NCBI GenBank assembly: GCA_034769895.1
Contig: CM068367.1
Span: 119,387,927 to 119,451,926, forward strand
Source: Magicicada septendecula
Taxonomy: Eukaryota > Arthropoda > Insecta > Hemiptera > Cicadidae
DNA: 64,000 nucleotides
Reading direction: 5' to 3'
Made by a program: the position numbers and the translations under genes. A model generated the notes under the pieces. It had not been told where the DNA came from. It was given only the letters and a program-made list of their open reading frames with translations, and did no database searches. Positions 1-9,229 of this stretch are shown here, piece by piece. Each line of letters starts with the position of its first letter. Within the stretch, counting starts at the first letter, position 1.

Positions 1-1330
1 TTGCGGCTGTTATCGTTTACCATAGAAAAAAATTACCCTTGATAAAAAACTGTTGCAGGTAAACTACCCCTTTCCCGTAACCGATCTTCACCAAAAACGA
101 CTGGTCTTGAGTACTCTACAATTCAGGCTGGTATGCAAACAATTATTTGATTCTGTTTGAATTTGCGGCTCTTATTGTTTGCCATAGAAAACACCCTTGA
201 TAAAACATAAAACGTTGCTGGTAAACTACCCTATTTCATTAACCGATCTTCACCAAAACAATAGATCTTGAGAACTCTACAATTCAGGGCTGTATGCAAA
301 ACATTATTTGATTCTCTTTGAATTTACGGCAGTTATCGTCATAGAAAAAATTACCCTTGATAAAATACCGTTGCAGGTAAACTACCCCTTTCCCTTAACC
401 GATCTTCACCAAAAACAATAGGTCTTGAGAACTCTGCAATTTGGGGCTGTATGCAAATAATCATTTGATTATGTTTGAATTTGCGGCTGTTATCGTTTGC
501 CATAGAAAATACCCTTGTTAAAACATAAAATGTTGCAGGTAAACTACCCCTTTCCCTTAACCGATCTTCAACAAAATCAACAGACCTTGAGTTCTGTATA
601 ATTCAAAAACGTACGCAGAAGAGTAGTTGATTCTGTTTTAATGTACGGCAGTTATCGTTCGTCATAAAAAAATTACCCTTGTTAAAACATAAAATGTTGC
701 TGGTAAACTACCCTATTCCCTTAACCGATCTTCAACAAAACCAACAGGTCTTGAGAACTCTACAATTCAGGGCTGTATGCAAAATATTATATGATTCTGT
801 TTGAATTTGCGGCTGTTATCGTTTGCCATAGAAAATACCCTTGATAAAACAAAAAACGTGGCAGGTAAACTACCCCTTCCCCTTAACCGATCATCACCAA
901 AAACAATAGGTTAAGGGCTAAAACAATACTCAACAAAACAGGGCTGTATGCAAAAACTTATTTGATTCTGTTTGAAGTTGCGGCTCTTATCGTTTGCCAT
1001 AGAAAATACCCTTTTAAAACATAAAACGTTGCAGGTAAACTACCCCTTTCTCTTAACCGATCTTCACCAACACCAACAGGTATTGAGAACTCTACAAAAC
1101 AGGGCTGTATGCAAAAACTTATTTGATTCTGTTTGAAGTTGCGGCTCTTATCGTTTGCCATAGAAAATACCCTTTTAAAACATAAAACCGTTGCAGGTAA
1201 ACTACCCCTTTCCCTTAACCGATCTTCACCAAAAACGATAGGTCTTGAGAATTCTACAATTCAAGGCTGTATGCAAAATATTATATGATTCTGTTTGAAT
1301 TTGCGGCTGTTATTGTTTACCATAGAAAAA
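1..1330 (+). repeat. Satellite monomer array, divergent left flank
   Basis: Head-to-tail monomers of roughly 158-171 bp. The recurring block TTGCGGC lies near 1, 162, 323, 481, 642, 807, 978, 1139 and 1301. Each monomer runs TTGCGGCTGTTATCGTTTGC, CATAGAAAA, an A-rich linker, GTTGCAGGTAAACTACCCC, CCGATCTTCACCAAAA, CTCTACAATTCAGGGCTGTA, then ATTTGATTCTGTTTGAAT. Neighbouring monomers differ more from one another here than the same positions do between HOR units further right. This suggests the older, less homogenised side of the array. No gene is seen. Confidence 0.95.
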
Positions 1331-1823
1331 TATCGGTATGGAGATCCATACATGACTTCCATGTTCTAAGATTTATTAACACGTGCAGTTACACTGCCCA
1401 GCGATCCACAGGAAGCAAATCGCTATCCACGCTGGACACTTTCGGCTTGCACGCGTTATGTTGGTATGGGTTTCGGCACTTACCATTTAAAAAGTAAAAG
1501 CGTGCAAATGTAAGAAAATAAACATGAGTGAGGCCAGAAATAACGCGAATTTTGTGTGTGTGTGTGTCTTCCCTGCCTTTTTATTGCGGTAGTCATAATA
1601 ATAAAATGGAAACGTAAACATTACATTACTGAGATATGCTTGCCTGCCACGAACGATATATTATTTTATACGTGTATATTAACTCATACATAATTTACAT
1701 TAAAATGAAAAAAATTATAATTTTATTGCCTGGCAACAAAATTATTTTATTTTTAACAATTACCATTGTTTCAAAAAGTTTAAATAAATTTTCAAGTACT
1801 TTACTGTTGTTAAAACGTAAAAG
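1331..1823 (+). repeat. Decayed cassette d1, lacking the ORF and the Helitron
   Basis: Begins with TATCGGTATGGAG like the full cassettes, then jumps from AGATTTATT straight to AACACGTGCAGTTACACTGC. The whole 98-codon ORF segment is missing. It keeps the unassigned stretch, a short (TG)n near 1554-1567 and the C tail (about 1700-1823). The Helitron is absent: at its expected place the sequence is rearranged (TACGTGTATATTAACTCATA) and continues to TTTACATTAAAATG. It carries many substitutions relative to the 12 full copies, so it separated from them before the main amplification. Confidence 0.85.
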
Positions 1824-2616
1824 GTTGCAGGTAAACTACCCCTTGCCCTCAACCGATCTTCACGAAAATCGAAAGTCGTTGAGATCTCTACAGTTCAGGG
1901 ACGTATGCAAAAAATTATTTGATTCTGTTTGAATTTGCGGCTGTTATCGTTTGCCATAGAAAATTACCCTTGATTAAAAAACGTTGCAGGTAAACTACAC
2001 CTTCCCCTCAACCGATCTTTACCAAAAACAGTAAGTCTTGAGTACTCTACAAATCAGGGTTGTATGCAAAAAATTATTTGTTTCTGTTTGAATTTGCGGC
2101 TCTTATCGTTTGCCATAGAAAATACCCTTTTAAAACATAAAACGTTGCCAGTAAACTACCACTTTCCCTTAACTGATCTTCACCAAAAACAAAAGGTCTT
2201 GAGAACTCTACAATTCAGGGCAGTATGCGAAACATTATTTGATTATGTTTGAATTTGCGGCTCGTATCGTTTGCCATAGAAAATACCCTTGTTAAAACAA
2301 AAAACGTTGCAGGTAAACTACCCCTTTCCCTTAACCGATCTTGACCAAAATCAACAGATCTTGAGAACTCTACAATTCAGGGCTGAATGCGAAATATTAT
2401 TTAATTCTGTTTGAATTTGCGGCTGTTATCGTTTGCCAAACAAACAAAATCACCCTTGATACAAAAAAACCATTGCAGGTAAACTACCCCTTTGCCTCAA
2501 CCGATCTTCACCAAAAACAATAGGTCGTGAGTACTCTACAAATCAGAGCTGTGTGCAAAAAATTATTTGATTCTGTTTGAATTTGCGGCTGTTATCGTTT
2601 GCCATAGAAAAAAAAT
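1824..2616 (+). repeat. Satellite monomers
   Basis: About five monomers between decayed cassettes d1 and d2. Linker types vary (GATTAAAAAACG, TTTTAAAACATAAAACG, CAAACAAACAAAATCACCC). The same linker order recurs in every later HOR unit, so this stretch is close to the ancestor of the monomer order used there. No gene is seen. Confidence 0.9.
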
Positions 2617-2977
2617 CTACAGACACAGACAGACACACACACAATCAGAATCTGCAACAATCTCGAACACGATTTTTTTGCCATCACCATACTTCCATTT
2701 CCTTAAGGAACATGGAAGTAAAATATCGGTATGGAGAACCATACATGACTTCCATATTCTAAGATTTATATTTAAAATCATTTTCAGCCAAACAGCCAGG
2801 CTGTGTCTTACCTGCCTTTTTATTGCTGTATTAAATGAAAAATATTATATTACATTAAAATGAAAAAATTATAATTTTATTGCCTGGCAACAAAATTATT
2901 TTATTTTTAACAAGTACCATTGTTTCAAAAAGTTTAAATAAATTTTCAAGTACTTTACTCTTGTTAAAACGTAAAAG
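2617..2977 (+). repeat. B insert joined to decayed cassette d2 and tail C
   Basis: The only place where B, a cassette and C stand in one line. B (2617-2720) is a CAGACAGACACACACACA tract followed by the TTCCTTAAGGAA hairpin. It joins the cassette at an A run before TATCGG (2724). The cassette leader runs to about 2790, then drops to a remnant of the region after the (TG)n (TGCCTTTTTATTGC) and to tail C (about 2865-2977). The ORF, most of the unassigned stretch and the Helitron are missing. This looks like a shrunken relic of an original B-cassette-C insert within one monomer. Confidence 0.8.
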
Positions 2978-3834
2978 GTTGCAGGTAAACTACCCCTTCC
3001 CCTTAACCGATCTTCACCAAAATCGAATGTCATTGAGACCTCTACAATTCAGGGACGTATGCAAACAATTATTTGATTCTGTTTGAATTTGCGGCTTTTA
3101 TCGTTTGCCATAGAAAATACGCTTGATAAAAAAACGTTGCAGGTAAACTACCCCTTCCCCTTAACCGATCTTCACCAAAAACAATAGGTCTTGAGTACTC
3201 TACAAATCAGGGCTGTATGCAAAACATTATTTGATTCTGTTTGAATTTGCGGCTGTTATCGTTTGCCATAGGAAATACCCTTGTTAAAACATAAAACGTT
3301 ACAGGTAAACTACCCCTTTCCCTTAACCGATCTTCACCAAAATCAAGAGATCTTGAGAACTCTACAATTCAGGGCTGTATGCGAAACATTATTTGATTCT
3401 GTTTGAATTTGCGGCTGTTATCGTTTGGCAAAAACAAAAAATTTCCCTTGATAAAAAAAAACCGTTGCAGGTAAACTACCCCTTTCCCTCAACCGATCTT
3501 CACCAAAAACAATAGGTCGTGAGTACTCTACAAATCAGGGCTGTATGCAAAAAGTTATTTGATCCTGTTTGAATTTGCGGCAGTTATCGTTTGCCATAGA
3601 AAAAAATACCCTTGTTAAAAAAACGTTGCAGGTAAACTACCCCTTTCCCTCAACCGATTTTCACCAAAAACAATAGGTCTTGAGAACTCTAAAATTTAGG
3701 GCTGTATGCAAATAATCTTTTGATTCAGTTTGAATTTGCGGCTGTTATCGTTTGCCATAGGAAATACCCTTGTTAAAACATAAAACGTTACAGGTAAACT
3801 ACCCCTTTCCCTTAACCGATCTTCACCAAAATCA
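2978..3834 (+). repeat. Satellite monomers
   Basis: About five monomers, the last cut at TTCACCAAAATCA, where decayed cassette d3 begins in the middle of the monomer. No gene is seen. Confidence 0.9.
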
Positions 3835-4059
3835 TCGGTTATGGAGAACCATACATGACTTCCATATTCTAAGATTTATATTTAAATCTTAATATCGCCT
3901 GCAAGCGCGATATATTTTCTCTTATACATGATTTACATTAAATGAAAAAATTTTAATTTTATTGCCTGGCAACAAAATTATTTTATTTTTAACAATTACC
4001 ATTGTTTGAAAAAGTTTAAATAAATTTTCAAGTACTTTACTCTTGTTAAAACGTAAAAG
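3835..4059 (+). repeat. Decayed cassette d3 carrying the empty Helitron site
   Basis: Starts TCGGTTATGGAGAACC, a mutated form of the usual cassette start. It keeps the leader to about 3886, then jumps to GCGATATATTTTCTCTTATA and tail C. The bases on each side of 3931/3932 match the two flanks of the Helitron in the full cassettes, but the Helitron is absent. It is therefore a paralogous pre-insertion site. Precise loss is an alternative, but Helitrons are not known to excise cleanly. Confidence 0.85.
3921..3942. other. Paralogous empty Helitron insertion site
   Basis: CTTATACATGA (3921-3931) is the exact left flank and TTTACATTAAA (3932-3942) the exact right flank of the 908-bp Helitron in cassette 1 (7597-7607 and 8516-8526). 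They are directly abutted here with no extra or missing base. The target dinucleotide is A|T, as known for Helitrons, and there is no target-site duplication. Confidence 0.85.
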
Positions 4060-4848
4060 GTTGCAGGTAAACTACCCCTTCCCCTTAACCGATCTTCACC
4101 AAAATCGCAAGTCCTTGAGACCTCTACCAATCAGGGACGTATCCAAAATATTATTTGATTCTGTTTGAATTTGCGGCAGTTATCGTTTGCCATAAAAAAT
4201 ACGCTTGATAAAAAAATGTTGCAGGTAAACTACCCCTTCCCCTTAACCGATCTTCACCAAAAACAATAGGTCTTGAGTACTCTACAAATCAGGGCTGTAT
4301 GCAAAACATTATTTGATTCTGTTTGAATTTGCGGCTGTTATCGTTTGCCATAGAAAATACCCTTGTTAAAAAAACGTTGCAGGTAAACTACCCCTTTACC
4401 TCAACCGATCTTTACCAAAAATAATAAGTCTTGAGAACTCTACAATTTAGTGCTGTATGCAAATAATCGTTTGATTCCGTTTGAATTTGCGGCTGTTATC
4501 GTTTGCCATAGGAAATACCCTTGTTAAGACATAAAACGTTATAGGTAAACTACCCCTTTCCCTTAACCGATCTTCACCAAAAACAATAGGTCTTGAAAAC
4601 TCTACAATTCAGGGTTGTATGCGAAACATTATTTGATTCTGTTTGAATTTGCGGCCGTTATCGTTTGCCAAACAAACAAAATTACCCTTGATAAAAAAAA
4701 ACCGTTGCAGGTAAACTACCCCTTTCCCTCATCCGATCTACACCAAAAACAATAGGTCGTGAGTACTCTACAAGTCAGGGCTGTATGCAAAAAATTATTT
4801 GATTCTGTTTGAATTTGCGGCAGTTATCGTTTGCCATAGAAAAAAAAT
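4060..4848 (+). repeat. Satellite monomers
   Basis: About five monomers ending at CATAGAAAAAAAT, where B insert 4849-5017 interrupts the next monomer. No gene is seen. Confidence 0.9.
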
Positions 4849-5017
4849 CTACAGACACACAGACAGATAGACAGACAGACAGACACTCAGACACTTTTCG
4901 GAAAACGACTTTTTTTCATGTTTTGAGTGTAGTAGAATCAGAATCTGCAATAATCTCGAACACGATTTTTTTTGCCATCACCATACTTCCATTCCATAAG
5001 GAATATGGAAGTAAAAT
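4849..5017 (+). repeat. B insert, long form
   Basis: Interrupts a monomer exactly in its A run. The left flank is CATAGAAAAAAAT, and the right side resumes as AAAATTACCCTTGAT, the normal monomer continuation. The AAAAT on both sides could be a short target duplication or simple microhomology. Inside: a CAGA/CA tract, then CACTTTTCGGAAAACGAC, TCATGTTTTGAGTGTAGT, AATCAGAATCTGCAATAATC, and an end hairpin. No terminal inverted repeats or coding potential are seen. The family is not recognised; a short non-autonomous element is possible. Confidence 0.7.
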
Positions 5018-5832
5018 TACCCTTGATAAAAAACCGTTGCAGGTAAACTACCCCTTTCCCTTAACCGATCTTCACCAAAAACGATAGGTCATGAGAACTC
5101 TACAATTCAGGGTTGTATGTAAAATATTATATGATTTTGTTTGAATTTGCGGCTGTTATCGTTTGCCATACAAAATACCCTTGATAAAACAAAATAAAAC
5201 GTGGCAGGTAAACTACCCCTTTCCCTCAAACGATCTTCACCAAAAACAATAGGTCTTTAGTACTCAAGAAATCAGGGCTTTATGCAAACACTTATTTGAT
5301 TCTGTTTGAATTTGCGGCTCGTATTGTTTGTCATAGAAAATACCCTTTTAAAACATAAAACGTTGCAGGTAAACTACCCCTTTTCCTTAACCGATCTTCA
5401 CTAAAACCAAAAGGTCTTGAGAACTCAATAATTCAGGGCAGTATGCAAAACAGTATTTGATTATGTTTGAATTTGCGGCTGTTATCATTTGCCATAGGAA
5501 ATACCCTTGTTAAAACATAAAACGTTGCAGGTAAACTACCCCTTTCCTTTAACCGATCTGTACCAAAATCAACAGATCTTGAGAACTCTACAATTCAGGG
5601 CTGTATACGAAACATTATTTGATTCTGTTTGAATTTGCGGCTGTTATCGTTTGCCAAACAAACAAAATGACCCTTGATAAAAAAAACCGTTGCAGGTAAA
5701 CTACCCCTTTCCCTTAACCGATCTTCACCAAAAACAATAGGACGCGAGTACTCTGCAAATCAGGGCGGTATGCAAAAAATTATTTGATTCTGTTTGAATT
5801 TGTGGCTGTTATCGTTTGTCATAGAAAAAAAT
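5018..5832 (+). repeat. Satellite monomers
   Basis: About five uninterrupted monomers between two B inserts. No gene is seen. Confidence 0.9.
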
Positions 5833-6009
5833 CTACAGACAGACAGACAGACAGACAGACACACACACACACACACACACAGACACTTTTCGGAAAACGA
5901 CTTTTTTTCATGTTTTGAGTGTAGTAGAATCAGAATCTGCAATAATCTCGAACACGATTTTTTTGCCATCACCATACTTCCATTCCTTAAGGAATAAGGA
6001 AGTAAAAAT
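5833..6009 (+). repeat. B insert, long form with expanded CAGA/CA tract
   Basis: Same element as 4849-5017, in the same place in the monomer. The microsatellite (about 5836-5884) has a run of CAGA units followed by a CA run, longer than in the later copies. The minus-strand reading of this tract as alternating Cys/Val is a microsatellite artefact, not a protein. Confidence 0.7.
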
Positions 6010-6677
6010 TACCCTTGATAAAAAACTGTTGCAGGTAAACTACCCCTTTCCCTTAACCGATCTTCACCAAAAACGATAGGTCTTGAGAACTCTACAATTC
6101 AAGGCTGTATGGAAAATATTATATGATTCTGTTTGAATTTGCGGCTGTTATCGTTTGCCATACAAAATACCCTTGATAAAACAAAAAACGTGGCAGGTAA
6201 ACTACCCTTTTCCCTTAACCGATCTTCACCAAAAACAATAGGTCTTTAGTACTCAACAAATCAGGCCTGTATGCAAAAACGTATTTGATTCTGTTTAAAT
6301 TTGCGGCTGTTGTTGTTTGCCATAGAAAATACCCTTTTAAAACATAAAACGTTGCAGGTAAACTACCCCTTTCCCTTAACCGATCTTCACTGAAAACAAC
6401 AGGTGTTGAGAACTCTACAATTCAGGGCAGTATGCAAAAAATTATTTGATTATGTTTGAATTTGTGGCTGTTATCGTTTGCCATAGAAAATACCCTTGTT
6501 AAAACATCAAACGTTGCAGGTAAACTACCCCTTTCCCTTAACCGATCTTTACCAAAATCAACAGATCTTGAAAACTCTACAATTGAGAGCTGTATGCGAC
6601 ACATTATTTGATTCTGTTTGAATTTGCGGCTGTTATCGTTTGCCAAACAAACAAAATTACCCTTTATAAAACAAAAA
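6010..6677 (+). repeat. Satellite monomers leading into the first full HOR unit
   Basis: About four monomers. The last one (linker CAAACAAACAAAATTACCC) runs to ACAAAAA at 6677, where the full cassette starts. The same run of monomers precedes nearly every later cassette, so the homogenised repeat unit begins left of the cassette. Confidence 0.9.
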
Positions 6678-6742
6678 TATCGGTATGGAGAACCATAAAT
6701 GACTTCCATATTCTAAGATTTATTTTTAAAATCATTTTCGAA

Positions 6743-7039
6743 ATGAAATATTACCATAGAAACTACTTCTTTCTACTTACTGCTTCAGCCTTAACCACAG
6801 TACTGTGGTCACTAACATATACCACCTTACGTTATCGCACTCGATTTTCACTGATGATGGAAGGCAATGGCATTGCCGAAATGTCTGGTTTTGTAGAAAA
6901 CATTGGACTACGGCCAAATATCCCGGGAAGGAATTTTAACAAAAACTACTTCTTTGTTGCCGATAACGTTGTACACATATATATAAAAAATATGCATAAA
7001 ATTAATGGCTTGTATAAGTTAATGATTGATCTCCATTAA
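6743..7039 (+). other. Unassigned 98-codon open frame in the cassette (probably not a gene)
   Basis: Open from an ATG at 6743 to TAA. The frame also runs upstream into the monomer, but that part is satellite. Residues 8-24 are hydrophobic (YFFLLTASALTTVLWSL), like a signal anchor; the rest is basic with the stretch ENIGLRPNIPGRNFNKNYFF. I do not recognise the family. It stays open in all 12 full cassettes; the other copies start at 12857, 17597, 22331, 27081, 31815, 37449, 42365, 47567, 50815, 55736 and 60667. The five distinct changes seen (R6T, N7I, E40K, G43D, T47M) all alter the protein and no silent change was noticed, so selection for a protein is not supported. A captured exon fragment or chance frame is more likely. 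No promoter or splice sites are evident. Confidence 0.35.
6794..6809. other. 16-bp perfect palindrome
   Basis: ACCACAGTACTGTGGT within the ORF segment, repeated in the full cassettes. It may be a protein-binding site or chance. Confidence 0.4.
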
Positions 7040-7482
7040 GTAGTGCTCAAGTTTCCAAAGTTTTAATATTATGATGTCCATAATTAAAACATCAGAGCAG
7101 GTTTAGTGTGTATGAGGGTTCACCGTGGACAAAAAGTTTCAACATTTCCTATTGAGCGTTGCTTAGAATAAATCTGCGAATCTACACTGTACGTTTCACA
7201 GAACAAACACGCGGAAAAGAAGGAGCGCTCCGAAGTCACTCATGGACCCTCAGCATCTTGCAGAGGGTTCATTCCCTAAAGACGAAAAGTCTGTCTATGA
7301 ATCGTTCCTCTGTAAACACGTGCAGTTACACTGCCCAGCGATCCACAGGAAGCAAATCGCTATCCACGCTGGACACTTTTTCGGCTTGCATGCGTTATGT
7401 TGGTATGGGTTCGGCACTTTCCATTTAAAAACCGTGCAAATGTAAGAAAATAAACATGAATGAGGCCAGAAATAACGCGAAT
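7040..7482. other. Unassigned cassette stretch
   Basis: Less A/T-rich than the rest of the unit. Overlapping short frames exist (for example 7242-7445 on + and a Cys-rich stretch on - opposite it), but none resembles a known family. Part of this stretch also survives in d1 (about 1380-1553), so it is an old component of the cassette. Origin unknown; a captured piece of single-copy DNA is possible. Confidence 0.5.
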
Positions 7483-7619
7483 TGTGTGTGTGTGTGTCTT
7501 CCCTGCATTTTTATTGCGGTAGTGATAATAATAAAATGGAAACGTAAACAGTACATAACTGAGATATGCTTGCCTGCCACGCACGATATATTTTCTCTTA
7601 TACATGACTAGCAGAATAC

Positions 7620-7635
7620 CCGTGCTTCGCTACGG
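7620..7635 (-). other. Helitron 3'-terminal hairpin
   Basis: CCGTGCTTCGCTACGG on the plus strand. Stem CCGT/ACGG plus GC/GC with one bulged A and a GAA loop when read on the element's own strand, 12 nt from its CTAG terminus. This is the termination signal position known for Helitrons. Confidence 0.8.
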
Positions 7636-7808
7636 AGTTTCACGTTGTACGTAATGAAAATGTTAGTTTAATTAAAGTAGGCTTCTTAAAAATAAATAGC
7701 TGTTGCCCACAACTTCGTTCGCGTGGTCTTCAATTTAATGCGATAATATATTTAGAACAGAATCTATTCTATTGGGTTGCCATAGTAACCAGATCTAATA
7801 GTGTTTTA

Positions 7809-8192
7809 AGACCGCAAAGGACCCCCCAGAGGATCGTATCGAAAAAAACACCTGTCCTATGTTGGTTCTCCCGTTGCGTAAAATATTTGTGCCAAGTTTG
7901 GTTGAAATCGGTCCAATGGTTTAGGTGGAGAGATGGAAGACCCCAAAGGACCCCCCAAAGGATCAAATACGAAAAAAACACTTGTCCTATGTTGGTTCTC
8001 CCTTTGCGTAAAATATTTGTGCCAAGTTTGGTTGAAATCGGTCCAGTGGTTTAGGAGGCGATGTGGAAGACCCCAAAGAACCCCCAAAAGGACCCCATCG
8101 AAAAAACACCTATCCTATGTTGGTTCTCCCGTTGCATAAAATATTTGTGCCAAGTTTGGTTGAAATCGGTACAGTGGTTTAGGAGGAGATGT
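7809..8192. repeat. Three-copy minisatellite inside the Helitron, unit about 129 bp
   Basis: Units begin near 7809, 7936 and 8067 with AAGACC(C/G)CAAAG. They share CCTATGTTGGTTCTCCC, AAAATATTTGTGCCAAGTT and TGGTTGAAATCGGT. A fourth start (8193) diverges after GAAGA. The copies differ by small indels, and the differences are carried through all 12 cassettes, so the triplication predates the HOR amplification. Confidence 0.88.
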
Positions 8193-8537
8193 GGAAGAAA
8201 CCTTCGCGGACGTGCGCACAACAACTCACCGAAGTTTCATCGCAATCGGATGAATGGTATAGGAACGCATACGGGACAAACAAAGAAACATTCATTTTTA
8301 TATATAAGATGTAAACTATACCACTTACTTGACATAAACCGTGATAGCTAAGCTAATGTACAACATATATGTATTAATTATACACATAAATGTTCCTCGA
8401 TAGACACTCTATCTATTGGCGAAAATTTGAATAAAATCCGTTCAGTACTTCCTGAGATTAGCGATTTCAAACACAGAGAGAAAACGGACCGACTTTACTT
8501 TATACTATGTACAGATTTACATTAAAATGAAAAAATT

Positions 8538-8564
8538 ATAATTTTATTGCCTGGCAACAAAATT
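8538..8564. other. Tail C hairpin
   Basis: AATTTTATTGCC and GGCAACAAAATT around a single T form a 12-bp stem with one mismatch (8540-8564). It is repeated in tail C wherever C occurs, in cassettes and in B-C fusions. Confidence 0.6.
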
Positions 8565-9229
8565 ATTTTATTTTTAACAATTACCATTGTTTGAAAAAGT
8601 TTAAATGAATTTTCAAGTACTTTACTCTTGTTAAAACGTAAAAGGTTGCAGGTAAACCTTCCCCTTAACCGATCTTCACCAAAATCAAAAGGCCTTGAGT
8701 CCCCTACAATTCAGTGACGTATGCAAAAAATTATTTGATTCTGTTTGAATTTGCGGCAGTTATCGTTTGCCATAGAAAATACGCTTGATAAAAAACGTTG
8801 CAGGTAAACTCCCCCTTCCCCTCAACCGATCTTCACCAAAAACAATAGGTCTTGAGTACTCTACAAATCACGGCTGTATGCAAATAATCTTTTCATTCTG
8901 TTTGAATTTGCGGCTGTTATCGTTTGCCATAGAAAATACCCTTGATAAAAAAACGCTGCAGGTAAACTACCCCTTTCCCTTAACCGATCTTCACCAAAAA
9001 CAATAGGTCTTGAGAACTCTGCAAATCACGGCTGTATGCAAAAAATTATATGATTCTGTTTGAATTTGCGGCTGTTATCGTTTGCCATAGAAAATACCCT
9101 TGTTAAAAAAACGCTGCAGGTAAACTACCCCTTTCCCTTAACCGAGCTTCACCAAAAACAATAGGTCTTGAGAACTCTACAATTTAGGGCTGTATGCAAA
9201 TAATCTTTTGATTCTGTTTGAATATGCGG

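Larger units (their letters stand above)
7608..8515 (-). mobile_element. Non-autonomous Helitron, 908 bp, copy 1
   Basis: Read on the minus strand, the element begins TCTGTACATAGTATAAAGT at 8515 and ends CTGCTAG at 7608, so it has the 5' TC and 3' CTRR ends of Helitrons. A stem-loop, CCGT-a-GC-GAA-GC-ACGG (7620-7635), lies 12 nt before the CTAG end, the usual place. The flanks are A (7607) and T (8516) with no target duplication. The empty site at 3931/3932 confirms both ends. There is no Rep/helicase coding, so it would have needed an outside source. The interior carries a minisatellite (7809-8192). Confidence 0.87.
6678..8644 (+). repeat. Full HOR cassette, copy 1
   Basis: Reference copy, 1967 bp. 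Order: leader TATCGGTATGGAGAACC (with a 6-bp GTATGG/CCATAC hairpin), 98-codon ORF 6743-7039, unassigned stretch 7040-7482, (TG)7 at 7483-7496, a 110-bp spacer, Helitron 7608-8515, tail C 8516-8644. The last 23 bases or so of C already read like the monomer (TTACTCTTGTTAAAACG), and the monomer resumes at GTTGCAGG. Copy 1 has the shortest (TG)n and several private differences, for example Met at ORF residue 47. This fits its place at the edge of the homogenised array. Confidence 0.9.

Noticed and set aside
4849-5017. B insert as a second Helitron (TC start and end hairpin).
   Set aside because: No CTRR follows the hairpin. The right end runs GTAAAATTACCC into the monomer.
7242-7445. A 67-codon plus-strand frame and a Cys-rich minus-strand frame in the unassigned cassette stretch.
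   Set aside because: They overlap on opposite strands, match no family I know, and the minus-strand frame depends on the microsatellite. Not enough to call a gene.
7608-8515. Reading the segment as LINE/SINE 3' tails because of motifs such as GTTTGGTTGAAATCGGTCC and AAAATCCGTTCAGTACTTCC.
   Set aside because: There is no poly(A) or target duplication, while TC/CTAG ends, the 3' hairpin, A/T flanks and the empty site all fit a Helitron.
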